From assembly GCF_001653235.2 (NCBI RefSeq), contig NC_035790.1, forward strand, positions 7,192,001 through 7,256,000: a DNA stretch of 64,000 nucleotides, read 5' to 3'. The notes beneath the pieces are model-generated. The model saw only the letters and a program-made list of their open reading frames with translations, did not search any database and was not told the DNA's origin. Origin of the DNA: Pochonia chlamydosporia 170 (Eukaryota > Ascomycota > Sordariomycetes > Hypocreales > Clavicipitaceae). Position numbers and translations under genes: made by a program. Of the stretch, positions 20,382-33,010 are shown in pieces; the first letter of the stretch is position 1, and every line of letters begins with the position of its first letter.

Positions 20382-22114
20382 ATGGAAACAACATTGATAT
20401 ACGCGGTTGGGTCTGGGGCCCTATTCGGCCTCTGTCTTCTTCGCCTTCCTCTCTACTACTTTGTCCGGCTTGCCTGCCCGCTACTTTTGGAGCTTCCGCG
20501 CCTCGCACCAATCAATGCCATAGTTAAATTTGCATCTAGATTAATCACTGAACATCTTACCTACCCAACTACTCTGCGTCGAGGCATGTTCTTCGACCGT
20601 TGGAGTCGCCGCGACACATTACTCCTGCTGGCTTACTTTGCGGCCAATGTGTCATGCATCCTAGTTCCCCTCCCCAGTATTGATCAGGTTTATCGTCGCA
20701 CAGGTACACTTTCGGTTATCAATGTACTATTTGTTTTTGCTGGACCCCACCTGAGCTTCCTTGCCGATCTACTTGGGGTGTCGTTGCGCTTTTGTCGACG
20801 GCTTCACGCATCTGCCGGGATTATGACTTTCGTACTGGCAATATTCCATTCGGCGTTTGCAGCAGCTTCTCGTAGCAACGTGTCCTTAGAAAATCCTCGG
20901 AATCTTTATGCGCTCATAGTAAGAATTCACAATTACGACTGTTGGGAAGTGAATACTGATGATGCTAGGCGATCGTGTTACTTTGTGCCCAGTTAATTCC
21001 TTTGGCATTGCGTCAGCTCAATTACGAAGTTGCCCTCCGGATTCATCAGCTCTTCGCCGTTGGTCTTGCCTATGCGACCTGGCGGCATATACCATCTACT
21101 GGTCTCTTCCCGCGGCTTTACCTATATATAGGAGGAGGTTTATTTCTTACATCTTGTGTCATTTTGTTCACCCTCACTTCGTATCGTAACAGTTTAGGCC
21201 TCTCACGAGCTAGAATATCGTATGATCTGGGCACGATCAAAGTGCGCCTACACCTTCGCAAGCCCTTACAGGTAAAAGCTGGACAGTACATAAATTTGTG
21301 GGTACCTTCGGCCAGTCTGTGGTCCTTTACACAGACACATCCATTCACAGTGACATCTTGGTCCAACGACCACCAAAATTATTTGGACTTGTTCATCGAA
21401 CGTGGTCGAGGGTTCACGGAGGACCTGTTCGACCTGTCGGAGTACGGACCTACAACAAGCATCGTATTGTTCAGTGGACCACATGGAAAGCAACTCCCAA
21501 TCCACAATTACGAAAATATCGTCATGATGGCTACCGGATTTGGTATCGCTGCCCACTTGCCCTATCTTAAGAAACTAATCCATGATCATCACAGCCATAA
21601 GACGCCAATTCGTCGGATTCATCTCATTTGGCAAATAGACAAGCTAGGTATGGTACCGTTTTTATTACCTGAAATTGACTAACAAAGCCCAGACGTAGGC
21701 ATTGCCGCTCAAGAACTACTTAACGAAGCACTGGCGGAAGATAAAATGGATGGTGACTACGTACGTACTCAAGTCAAAGGATGAGACGTCTTGTATTGAT
21801 ATCACTTCACAGATCCTCCGCATTTCCCTATATTCAGAATCAGACGATTCTTGTGAAACATCTTTTGGCAGAAGAGCCACTCTGCATCGTGGTAAAATAC
21901 CACTGAGAGACGTCATTGCAGCAGAGCTCGAGGAGAGGCTTCCAAAGAGCAGAACGGTGGTATCCGGTAAGACACAACTTTCCATGATCCGAGCATCTTT
22001 TAACACTAAATGTCAGTATCGGCCAATGGAAGCTTCCGGGATGAATTGGTGGAAGTCATGCGGAATGTCCGGAACAGTAACACAGATTTAATGTACACAG
22101 AATATCAACCCTGA
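20382..22114 (+). CDS. ferric reductase-like transmembrane oxidoreductase (FRE/NOX type), 503 aa
   Basis: Five exons: 20382-20918, 20993-21647, 21693-21760, 21813-21966 and 22017-22114, with introns of 74, 45, 52 and 50 nt. Several hydrophobic segments span about residues 5-240. Two His pairs with the spacing expected of bis-heme ligands are visible, His142/His156 and His197/His211. HPFTVTS at 295-301 is the FAD-binding motif. A TGFGIAAHLPYL segment is the pyridine-nucleotide-binding loop, and the end (SANGSFRDEL, then EYQP) matches family C-termini. The expected reaction is NAD(P)H-dependent reduction of ferric iron at a membrane. It is somewhat short for the family because the extracellular N-terminus is minimal. 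No break is seen. It ends 122 bp from the convergent pseudokinase gene. Confidence 0.85.
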
Positions 22115-22236
22115 GCAGGCTATCTAAGATTGCAGAACTGCCACGAGTAAAGTACTATGCTAGTTATTTCATTTTGGTTCTCAATAAAAGTTTCGCTTCT
22201 TTTCTGTAAACATTGAGATCATTGGCATTCGTATGT

Positions 22237-23296
22237 TTAAGGATGAAATTTGTATCCGCGATCAACCCAAATGTGTACAAGTGATATCATACCGGCGAGC
22301 CGACTTTTATGCCAAGGAAGTTGCAGTAGTGAATGCTTTGATTGTTAGTATGTATCTTGAGGGAGCTTCAACATTCATACCTTTTTCAGTGATTCCGTGC
22401 TTGATGCCCTCTCCATGTCAGAGACGAATTTGAGTCCGTCCGGACACTGCGGTATCCCGCCTGGGCCGTCGGGCTCATCTTCGTCGATATAGCCTTGTAT
22501 CAACTGTATCGCTATGCGGCGCAGACCTTGCACATGCCTTTTGCGGTCTGAGCCACCCTGAACATGTTCCTGTGCCCCTGAATATTGTTAGACGATTAGA
22601 CTATAATTGCTACTATTTGACTCACATAGTTTCACGTTGCCCGCGGTGTCAACTAGAATGTTAGAACATGTAAGTTGAGTGTGTTCCAGACAATGATCGT
22701 CCAAATACACCAGCCCGTCGACGATCTTTCATATCGTCAGTAGAAGTCGTGTCCGGCTTGAGAGTCCGGCGACTTACCTGTCCCAGGATAGAAGCCAACC
22801 TGCAGTCATCCATGAGCGGATGGCCAGCAAGTTCCGAGAGTGAGAGCGGCATAAACTCAAAAGCAATAAAAGATTCTCCGTTGGTGGAGAAGAAGTTCCT
22901 GACCGGGACGAAGTTTTTGTGATTGATTCGTTGTATGTATTGCATGCATGACTTAGCCTCAGCATTGGAGAAAGACTTTACAATCACAACAGGGTTATGA
23001 TCTGGATTAGAGTCTTTCTTCTTGAAAACCTCCTCGGCCACTTGGAAGTAATCACTAGCTCCAAACTGAAGGCTATAGAGTTTAATGTAGCCCGTCCAAG
23101 GAGACTTGGGCTTCTTGGAAAGAGCTGCAGTTGTTTTGCCGTGGGGTGTCTCGCCCTGCTGTGGAACCTTCTTCAAGCGATTTTGCGCGGGACTGTTACT
23201 GGATACACCGGCATTGTGCTTCGTTTCAGGCTGGCGGCCACTGGGTTGTGTTCCCAACCTACCTAGATCAATTCTAGATTCTCTTTCGGAAGCCAT
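22237..23296 (-). CDS. protein-kinase-like (pseudokinase) gene, 304 aa
   Basis: On the minus strand the exons are 23296-22778, 22725-22626, 22577-22381 and 22335-22237, with introns of 52, 48 and 45 nt. The start is the Met of MASERESRIDLG. Another ATG lies 57 bp upstream. After a basic, Gln/Lys-rich N-terminus (about 1-75) comes a divergent kinase N-lobe: an FQVAEEVF strand, VVIVKSFSNAEA and FEFMPLSLSEL. The catalytic-loop position reads LEHTQLTCSNIL, without the HRD Asp, and the VKLW position lacks DFG. Catalysis is therefore unlikely. The C-terminal block (SLLQLPWHKSRLAGMISLVH) recurs in the gene at 51751, with the same intron layout. It shares a 240-bp divergent upstream region with the DUF3723 gene. 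Possible sensor or scaffold role; function unknown. Confidence 0.7.
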
Positions 23297-23536
23297 TTGT
23301 GCGGGTATAGTTGAGGTGAATTTTTGTCTCTGAAGCCCAAACAAATTTAGCAATTGAAGGGCACATTCAGTGGAGGGTGTTTGTGACTTTTATAGACGTA
23401 AGCCAGGGTGTTGTGCAGGTGTGGCATTGACAACCAACAGGCCAAAAGCTAGCCCACTTACACTTATAAAATGCCTTCCCCATATTTCTATCCTCATTCC
23501 ATAAAATATCCATCCAAATACACCATATTTACGACT

Positions 23537-26500
23537 ATGCGCAACACTGCTTTCGGAGTTATATCGAGCCGTATACGAGCCGAAAAGGCTCTCAAATATC
23601 TCGGAACGGCTCAGATTGAACTTGATGTTCTGTCTTTTCCAAATTCTGACGGGCCTGATGTCAATAACATTGAGAGGCTAAGAAAGCTTTTCAGATTACA
23701 GCGTGATTTCAAACCTGGCGAGCTACAAAACAGGATACCTGCAGTAATTGATCAAAATCGGCTTCATGACGCCCTTACGGACTCTGCGTTATCGCTGGAG
23801 GCATTGCTGCCAATTGATCAAAACTATCCAAAACTTGATTTCCCTCCTGGGTTTCAACTGGAATGTCTCCGAGGCGAAGATCGAGTAGAGGCAGTCAAAG
23901 GTCTCTTCAGGTCGTCCAGTCAACGCTGGGTCGTGGATCTTTTTGCTGCGGGTTTGTAAATTGTCACTTAGTACACGGCGTCGGACAGTTGGGCTGACCA
24001 AAAATAGACATAAGTATCGAGGCAAAACGAGACATAGAAGAAGAATATGGAAGCGAAAGAAAATTGGATGATGGAGAGATCTACTACAAGATACGCAAGT
24101 ACCAAGGAATATTTGGGCAGGAAGACCCCTACTTTGAGCAGCGATGGTGGGCGCGGATTGCCACGTTGCCGGATGCAAAGACTAAAAAAAGTTGCCTTGA
24201 TCAACTTATCGCACATCGCAAATTCTCACGGGCATTTGACGCTTTCCATCACATCCCGGCTCTGTACTCTGGGCTGAGACTGAGTGTGGTGGGCAAAATG
24301 ATATCTACAAGATGTCATGAAGTACGTAAAATAACTACTTGTACGAGGGGGTGCATTGCTAATGAACAGGAACTGCTCGCCTACTTGAGACATATTAAAG
24401 CCTTTTGGTATTATATTTTTGACGGAAATGAAATGGCAATGGAAAGGCTCGACAGAGAGTCAGTTCAGGCCTTGGAACATAAAGCACCAGGGGCTTGTCA
24501 GAAAGAAGCCCGGCTGTTGTATGGCCGGATTCGTAGTGGTGATATCCTCGGCCCGTTCAGTGACGTGGAGAGGGAGCAAATCTGGTTGAGACTATGTTCC
24601 ACTACCACCGAGAGCCTGATCCCGTCACTACAAGGATTCTTTGAGAACCTCAAATACATCAAACTGGCGGCAGACTGCATGAAGAGGCTGGTGAGGCTGG
24701 AAGGCAAAGACACCATCCGACATGCTCTGGAAAATGCGTATCTTGATGGGGATCAAAGTAGTGACGACTGTTTGGTGCAAGTTTCTGGACCAGCCATGAA
24801 ACTGGTTCGAGCCAGTGGAATAGATAACTTCGATGTGCTGTACCGACAACTTTGGCTCTTTGCGATACGTGAACATGCCGACATGCCTGCCGAAGTGAAG
24901 AGAAAAAAATCAGGCGCGGGGACTGCGCACGCCGACGAGACTGTGTTGTTTCAATTCGCTTCTCTGGCACATAAGCTTGGATTCAGGACCGACGAAATCG
25001 ATGATATACTGCGACGTAGCCCAGATCGGGAGATCGCTCGTCGGCTGCTTATCACAGCACGCAAACCGGCACTGTTCCAATATGAGGACATTGAATCGTG
25101 CATTACGATGGTTGAGAGTGTAATAGCAAGGGCTCGACCAGTACCAAATGACAATGCGGAGAATGAGTATGTCATTGAGGACGACGGCAAACCTCCTGAG
25201 CGAAGTGGACCGCCAGCTGTGACGGACATGGCTCGAGATAAGCGTTTCATGTACTTAGACGTACTACATGGCGCATTGCCAAGACAAGACCCGAATTTAA
25301 CGTCATTATTCATTCAGAGATCCACGTATTTTGCATTTTTTGGAAGAGATATTGGGCTATGCATTGAAAATATCAACGCAGCACAAAGCGTGCAGGGAGC
25401 AGTTGATGTAAATTTACAGTTGGAAGGTAACCCGAACTACCATTCAATTCAGAGCCGGGCGGAGTCAGAAGTACGTGTGGCAGAGGAAGGGCAGCAAAGG
25501 CGATTAGATGATATTACACGCAAGGTTGCAGACGCAGAGTCCCATCTAGAGCATCTCGAACGGAAGCAGAATGAACACCAGGGCACTATCGAGCAGCTTC
25601 AGAGCACCATAACAGCCAAACAAAACAGTCTTGAGGCCCTCAGGCGCGAGGAGGCCGAACTACAAGAGAGGCTCCATGGGTTTCGGGGAACAGAAGCGGA
25701 GCAAATCATCAGACTCGAAACCCTCCAAAACAACGTGCAGGACAGACAGTCTCAGATCAGCGAACTCGACAGGAGGCGAACGGATTTGGGCGAGGAGATA
25801 CGGCTTGATCTTCTTTCAGCCGACCGTCAAAACCACAGCGCTCAGGAAGAGGATCAAAGAATTCGATTACTGCAGCTTACCGATCAAGCGATTGAGAAAC
25901 AGAATAGTGTCAATCAGCTTGCGGCTCTTCATCGGCAGAAAGAACAGGAAACACAACGACTAGAGGAGGAACGACAAAGGCTACAGTCCGTGGTGGACGA
26001 TCTCACTTTGAAGAAGAGCCTGCTGAGTGAGGAAGAGCAAGCCAGAGCGGCATCGTTCGCAGAGACGGAAAGGGAGCGAAAGTCTGTAGTCGATAAATTG
26101 AGCGCAAAGGAGCTTGAACTCCGACAAAATATCGACTATCTGGAGACATGCCTACAGCAACTCAAAAGGAAGATCAACGATGCCACGGAGGATGAGAAGG
26201 TGTTGCGGTTGACGGTTGAGCGCCTCAGAGAGACAGAAAACACTGTCGCCGGTAGCGATGGAGTGCAAGAGAGAGGTCGAGCGGCCTTAGGTACTTTGGT
26301 AAGGCAGACGCTGAACGCGAATGAAGAGCCAGAAGACTTCGATACGCCTGACGAGTCCCCTGTGGGACCTTCTGAAGTAGCTGGGCAGGTGATTCGACAG
26401 GCAAGGCCGGTAAGTGTAAACGGTGCCTTTCTGGCTCTCACCTCAACGCTAACATGTGCAGCAGGTACCACTAGACGCGCCACTAGAAGAAGTGGCCATT

Positions 26501-26767
26501 CAATTCAAGCTCTTTGAGGATGGGGATTGGAGGGTAAAACATGAAGTGACTGTAGACCCTCGAGAACCTTCCGAGGTCAGGAGAGTTGCTAACAAGTATG
26601 TTCGGAAGAGGTTTGGGTTGTTCAATAGCAATAGTAAAGCCCTCACTCCAGAGACATGTTTTGAGCGAGTGACATCTAATGGCACAAACACGATCCATCT
26701 GATTCCGGAATGGACAGTCAATAGAAAAGGACCTGGAGAAGCAGAGCCTCGCAAGCGCAATAGATAA
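23537..26767 (+). CDS. DUF3723 family protein, 1024 aa
   Basis: Exons are 23537-23951, 24008-24321, 24370-26409 and 26462-26767, with introns of 56, 48 and 52 nt. The start at 23537 leaves a TATA-like TTATAAAA at about 23463. An alternative ATG is at 23471. Residues about 10-540 match DUF3723: ALKYLGTAQIELD, the PPGFQLECLRG block, DDGEIYYKIR, the WWARIA block and the LIPSLQGFFENLKYI block. Residues about 610-870 are a long coiled coil. The last 100 residues form a second conserved block (VAIQFKLFEDG...TCFERV...TNTIHLIPE), followed by a basic tail. Function is unknown. The family is a recurrent accessory gene of Starship giant transposons. The gene is intact here, with a decayed relative at 46.9-48.9 kb. 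Confidence 0.85.
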
Positions 26768-28292
26768 TGATATCCCTTTAAACAAGATATGCACCATTTG
26801 CCAGTCTACATTTTGTGCCTTCCGTGCAATGCCAGCACATTATTTGGGACAACATCGGTCGGACAGCGGACTTCCAATACTACCCGGTGTGGGATAGGGT
26901 ACTGTGGATGGTGAGAACTCGCTGTCCGAATTGATGAGATAGCACATATTATGATATCCAATGAGCTATGGTGTCTCACTTCTGCTGCCCAAGAGTGTAT
27001 GATATCCAGAGTATGCTGTCATAAAGCTGAGGTTAGTGCGGTTTTACTCTGGCCAATGGGAGTTGGTTCCTGCTTCATCATAGAGACCCAGAAATCGCTA
27101 AGGAGCATCCCACACCGGCATCGGTACTGTGGTTGGGGTTGGTCAAAAATATGAGTACAAAAAGCATGGGGCAGCTTGACTGGGAGAGACAAGATGGCCG
27201 CGAGTCGTCAACATGCTCCCTAGCTGGTGACATGGCTTGGCTTCGTCACGTACATCGCATCAAATCCACCAAAACAAGCACTAAGTCCTAGAGTTGTGAT
27301 CCTTCCGGGCATCGCCGAGTTACCCAACCTTCTGCGGGTGCGTTGAGCCCATCTTGGTTAGCAGCAGGCGCACATGATCCGTTGCCGACATTGTAATATA
27401 TGAGGTGGTGTTGATGGATTATGATGGTCCATGGTAGAAACCTGCTCGAGAGAAGGTGCTCTGTTGGAAACCTGCTATTCGTTACAAAATAGACTTTTCT
27501 ATGATCATGCCTCGTCTAAACACTCACCTGTTGTACTCCTATTGCTTCTGTTGCTGGTTTCCATAGTGTAAGATAGCTCGTCTAGGATTGATACGTGCGC
27601 CTGAAACGTGGGATATCGCATATTAAATATTTGCCCTGTTGTTAGAAGTAAAATGCTACGTCACATGGTCAGGTCATGATCTAACGCAAGAGCGACAGCA
27701 CCTTCATGACCTACCGAGATAGTGATACTGCACCGCTGTAAGTAGCCTCCAGTACCCTGTTGTATTGCTCCCCGGTCTGGTTTGTGATCGCAACTTGGCT
27801 CAATCGTACAAGAGGGCCAAAATGAGGATCTTAGGCGTCACTTAGCGTATGACAGTCCACCTCATGAGCAATCTAGGTCGCGAACTTCTCGGCACATAAT
27901 GCGGATGATTCCGGCCGGGCTGTGGCTGCTAATAGGACTCCCACAGAATTTCTTACCAGGAATGAGCAGAGCAGGCTCTAGAGATTATTGCATCACGTGA
28001 TTGACCAAAGCCGTCATATAACAGATGAGGTTTGAATAGGTCTTTGTACGTACATGTACAGTACTAACAACGAGTTCCAAGAGAGAAGCTTAACTTGCTT
28101 CTTTCCAAGAGTATTTACTAATACCTCCTCATATTCCCGGCCAGGCTTACATCCAAAACATGCATCATATTAAATGTAATTTCACAGTGGCCAATTTGGG
28201 TGATATGGAATCGGAAATAACAAGACGAATAGTGTTGCGGGACCAATAGTAACAGTCACCGAATGCGCCTTCGGTCCAATTCATGTGACATA
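26768..28292. other. 1.5 kb without a recognisable gene
   Basis: No coding signal, repeat or RNA gene could be supported on either strand. Confidence 0.5.
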
Positions 28293-29341
28293 TTACAACG
28301 TATCGCCGGCCTCGTGTCTGATGGCTACGGCAGCATGAATCAAGCAAGTGGCCTGGCAGGTTGGCAAAGAGGTGCGCTTCGTCTCGTTTTGGAGTAAATT
28401 GTTTGCTTCTTGTAGAAATCTTTCAGCCATATCCTGACGTGATATTATACCAAAGAAATCTTTTGGCGACAGAAACTAGTAATTAATTGTAAGTATCCAT
28501 AAAAGTATTTCAGCACCAAATGGTTCAAACTCACACATTGCTGAGCACATATGGCGTTTACAAGCAGCGGGGTACAGGCAGTTGCCACAGAGGGATCCCC
28601 TCTCTTCATTTCATAAATAAATATAGAGCGTGGTATCGGAGGAAATACATATAAGTAGTCGAACGTGAAGTACTGGGATATAAGATCCGAGACCACATCG
28701 TCGCCCGCAACGACAGTCCATGGCAATGCTTGAACATCGACAACACAAACGCTTGGTGTTTTAACAGTGACTTCATCATTTTCTTTGGACAAACTGGGAG
28801 ACGCTGAATGCCCAGCTTGCGAATCATCGCCTTGACCCAAAAATCTCGGTATAGTAATCGGAATGTAATCGCTACCAGAGCGGAAGTTTAAGAAGATTTG
28901 GAATGCTTCGTCCTCCGTCGCGGTACGGATCAAGCTGTAGAACTTTTTGAACTGATGGTTTTCCTGCCTCAATTGTCTGACTTCCATGTCCAGTGCGTCG
29001 TACCTTTTTCTCAAGGCTGAAGAACGGGACTCGCCCACGTTAGCATCGTAGTGGCATTCAGTGCCATTCTGGGCACAGCGATTGCAGATTGGTCTCTGTC
29101 CTCCACACTGTCAAACGCAGGAATAAGCTGACGTACACATCTTGAAAGGGAACCAAAGGGCATATCGTACTTTTGCCTTTTTCCGACGGCACTTTTCGCA
29201 AGCTATTGTGTTTACAGAACAGGTACGTGGAGACGAGGCAGGGCCATCAGAGTCAGTCAATGTGGTATGGTCTGTATTGGCATCAGATTCTCTGGACCCG
29301 ACCTTGCGAGGTAACAAGCGCCTATACGGGGACGTCATCAT
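28293..29341 (-). pseudogene. C-terminally truncated Zn2Cys6 transcription factor
   Basis: On the minus strand the exons are 29341-29171, 29107-28535 and 28475-28293, with introns of 63 and 59 nt (donors GTACGA and GTGAGT). The zinc cluster is complete and split by intron 1 in the usual place: IACEKCRRKKAK, then C...CNRC...C. It is followed by a coiled linker (RKRYDALDMEVRQLRQEN) and the start of the fungal-specific factor domain (FDYLYVFPPIPRS...NAICAQQC). The third exon continues the domain (DMAERFLQEANNLL) but meets a TAA at 28293-28295 soon afterwards. The 308 residues are about half the usual length. It could be a shortened regulator or a decaying gene. The adjacent gene at 29706 runs the other way. 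Confidence 0.65.
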
Positions 29342-29705
29342 GACGACACCAGACTGGACGCCCTGGTAAGCAATGATATGTAGTAAAGTTGCGTTAATGA
29401 GGTGGAGAAAGGGCCAAGCACTTGATGACCGGTTAATGCTCGGAAACGTTCAGGCATTACAAAAATATACTCGCTAGTCACCAATCAAATTCAGGCAACC
29501 TTGCATGACCAAGAGTTTACGCTGACCAATTATGGCGCGTGAGGTCAAGTATTTGGGCACCTCCCGGACCCAGTTTAATAGGACGCTGCCAACTAACGTA
29601 ACTCCAACAGGGGTCTCCAGTCCAAAATTCAATTGTCACAACTAAAAGGCTACACGCCCGACTCGAATTGTAACCGCTAATTCACGACGATCCGAACTCT
29701 CGACG

Positions 29706-32236
29706 ATGGACAAAAGCCCCACGGAAACCACACTTCATCGCTCGGCCTGCACCGAGTGCCAGCGTCGAAAGCAGAAGGTACTCATCTTCTCCACCTCAAT
29801 AGGTCCGAAACAGTTGAACCTAGGCTGTGACGCCTTACTCATGGTCGCCTCAACGAACGATTAATATTCCATGCACGAGCATATGACGGGAACAACGTCT
29901 TTTGCAATTGCTAGTCGCGTCCTTTTCATGTACTGATAACACGTACCACTAAAACCGTTGGATCTGACAGTCAACCTAGTGCAATCGAAACTGGCCTTGC
30001 AATCACTGCCATAAGCGCAAAGTCGCATACAAGTGTCGCTTTGGCCACAACCAAATCACTTCCCAACCCAGTTCAAACAAAGCCATAACCCATGATTTCA
30101 GTCGAAAAAGGCAACTCAGCACCAACAATGCAGCGCCGAGAGGCTCCAACCCTTGGGATGCCACAGATATCAGTTTCGCGGCCTTGGGGTATAGCCCGTC
30201 CCACCTCTTTGCGGGCCTCATTTCAAGTCCGACGGCATGTTGCGCCCACCGATTCAGAGCAAAGTCATTCTACAAGAATACATCTTTTGACGGGTATGGC
30301 TGACATAAAATGATAGAGAACACCCACTGAGGCCGTAAAACCCTCAAGGCAACACTATATGGACTCCGCATCATGCCCCCAGCTCAAACGTGCCCTGCAT
30401 CTCCTTCCTCCTAGACCTTACATGGGTGCGTTCATATAACCTCAGAGCGTCCATATCATACGAGTGTGGTGAGAATCTGACACTTCGGACAATAGATTCT
30501 CTGGTGCAAAACTTCTTCAGCCGTACAAACTTCCGTTTCTACCTCATTTACCCGCCTTCCTTTTTAGAAGAATATCGATCATGGTGGTCCCTACGCTCCG
30601 AAAATCGCCCACTTGGATTGCAATGGACTTGCCTGCTACTGACAGTTTGTGCCTGCTCAACACAGGACGCTCATATTGAGCTTCAGCGGAGACTCGAAAC
30701 TGATCTCCGCAAAAGCACGCAAAACCTTGCCGAGAACTATCACAATGCCGCCCGAGAGTTACATGGCGCGATTCCCATTGGGAACAATCATCTTTTAAGC
30801 ACCCAGTCGCTGCTTCACTCATGTTACTGGCATATGTCAGCAGCACAATTTGTCGAATGCTGGCATTTCCTTAACACTGCTATCCGCGAGGCTCAAGAAC
30901 TCGGCATTCACACAGGAACTGTTACCGGTTACATGCCTGAATTCGACCTTGAAATGCGAAGAAGAATCTGGCGCGTCCTGGATACATGGGATTGGTGAGT
31001 GTTACCTTGGTTTGATTGATGTCTTCCAATGAGGCGAACGTGGTTTTGACATGTTTCTACCAAAGGCAAATATCCACTTTGCTCTCACGACCGATGCTGA
31101 TAGATAGTACGGACACTGATGTCGGGTTTCCCAATCTCACGCTAGAAGGCTACAACCCGTCTCCTTTACAGCACATGAAATGAAACTCCAGTCCGCATTG
31201 ATAACACAACTTTTCAAGCGGTTTGGGTCACCAAAGAATGTGGCCCGACCTGGCGAGTTTTTGGCATACCAAGATATTATCAAGGAGTGGATGAGCGCTT
31301 CCCGTCGACGTATGCCTTTACCAACACCCATACCGACAGTGACAGGTCTCGGCCCTGGATTGTCCTGCATAGGCATTACCTCCAAACCATGGTTCTCTCA
31401 ATGCTGCTTGACCCCGGCCGAGCCTACCTTATCAAGCCAATGTCAAACCAGTCCCCGCCAGATGAGCTCAAAATCCGTAACGACGGCATTGACTATTCAC
31501 TACAGCTAATGCGTGTCTTACAAGGCTTCTTTGATCATATTTATCCCCGCGATGCCCAAATCCACTTTGTTCTTTTCTACATATGTGACAATGCTGCAGT
31601 TCTTTGTTCGGCTCTTATACACGACCAGAACTCTAGCCTCCCAAAACGACACGATGTACTTAATGCTGTTGGCAATGCCGTCTTAACACTCCAGCGGTTC
31701 AAAACAGTGACGAAAACCGTGAGGGCATCGTATAAGGTTCTGGTCAAAATTGCGCAAAACATCAAGCGACAAGCGCATGAAGCGAAGTCGCCAATCGAAC
31801 CTATGAGAAAGCTGCCCAATGCCAATGAACTAGCACTTGCACCGCCCAGTATGACTCCCAAGGAGAGAGTAGTCGCAAGAAACACCGGATCTATGGAAAC
31901 GAACGCGCATTTCTCTCTTCATATGTCACTGTCTACCTGCCCTGGTCCCTCTGCTAGTGGTGACAAATCGACAGTCCGTTCTTCTCCGATCTCAATGGGA
32001 CTGGAAACATGATCTCCGAATCAAATTCTATGCATTACAACTGCCTGCAGTTGAATTATTCACCATCATATGACAACATGACACTGCCAACGACCGACCT
32101 TTGCGATGACGGGGCTAACTTTGACAATTTTGACAGCTTTGGCGCGATTACAGAGAAAGACTTGGATGATTTGGCGGCATTGTGGAGTCATGAGAGTACA
32201 AACTTGCACTTCATCAACCCTGAAGGAGTAAAATAA
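29706..32236 (+). pseudogene. Zn2Cys6 transcription factor broken by several frameshifts
   Basis: Exon 1 is 29706-29777 and exon 2 starts at 29980 after a 202-nt intron. The cluster has all six Cys (ACTECQRRKQK, then C...CNHC...C). The frame then stops at about 30302. From about 30370 a typical factor domain is readable, with introns about 30426-30495 and 30995-31065: FYLIYPPSFLEEYRSWW, LHSCYWHMSAAQFVECWHFL and EMRRRIWRVLDTWDW. At 31175-31184 a 5-bp tandem duplication (ATGAA twice) shifts the frame. A second shift lies at about 31291-31294, after which RPWIVLHRHYL and KIRNDGIDYSL are intact. A third break near 32010 separates an acidic Asp/Phe-rich tail (32009-32236). Most of the protein is well preserved, so inactivation looks recent, or the breaks are sequence errors. 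Confidence 0.7.
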
Positions 32237-33010
32237 ACTGTCAGTCGCTGCTGACCTTCAATCGTCTCCTCACAATATTAAATGTACGGAGCCGATTTGT
32301 CCAGGAAATACATCCAGTAGATCCGAGCATACACCTTCGTCCATCCGCTACCCCGATTCGCAAAATTTTAGCGACCCACTGCGATCATGATCCTGTCACG
32401 CTATGAGACTCATTGTTAATTAAGCTTCTTTTGAAAATTATTGTTCTTGCTGTTCTTCGTGTCGCAGACAGAAGTCTGCGGCTGTCTTTTTAATACTGGA
32501 AAACTTCCCTTCGTCCGAATTTTGGTATTCGGTTATGATTTGCCATGATAACCGACAGCATGAAAACCAGCAATTACACTAAGTTTGCTTGTTCTATCAA
32601 CAGAGGCAGTTTTATCCGACAGGTCCTTTATCTTTGTCTCTGCTTGCCTCCTTCTAGGCCGTAATGGAGTCGTCGTTAGCGACATATACGAAATCGTCCG
32701 CTCCGCATGTATGCCCGATTACTGTATGAACAGACACTGTCCTCTGAGTTGGCCACATAGGGTCTCCTCATAAATTATCGTACTATGGGAAATCTTGCAT
32801 AAAAGTAGCGCTTTATAGACACAAGAGCTTTCATCTATAATTCTAGGTAACTAGAAACGAAAAGCGCTGGTGCCTAGCGGCTGCGGATGTTAAATACACC
32901 ATAAACATTGAGGAGGCTGGCTGTCAACTGGTTATCGCATCAGATTGAGAGACTAGAGAGTCAGAGAATCCACGTATGGGCTGTGCGCTTACCGAAGTAT
33001 GGCCGAAGTC
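32237..33010. other. intergenic stretch
   Basis: No gene is seen. It separates the convergent ends of the factor genes at 29706 (plus) and 33857 (minus). A short imperfect hairpin (CAGACAGAAGTCTGCGGCTGTC-like) lies at about 32465-32490. Confidence 0.4.

Larger units (their letters stand above)
17019..20523 (+). repeat. segmental duplication, right copy with internal loss
   Basis: This is the direct repeat of 10175-16918. It lacks about 3.4 kb of the left copy. In place of that stretch are about 150 bp (about 18305-18452) that I cannot match. It carries a (TTG)n expansion and a roughly 22-bp insertion near 19824 not found on the left. The copy runs on without a break into an intact ferric reductase. 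Confidence 0.85.

Noticed and set aside
24322..24369. In-frame read-through of DUF3723 intron 2
   Set aside because: The 48 nt are open, but canonical GTACGT and ACAG splice sites flank them, and removing them restores the expected CHEELLAYL continuity.
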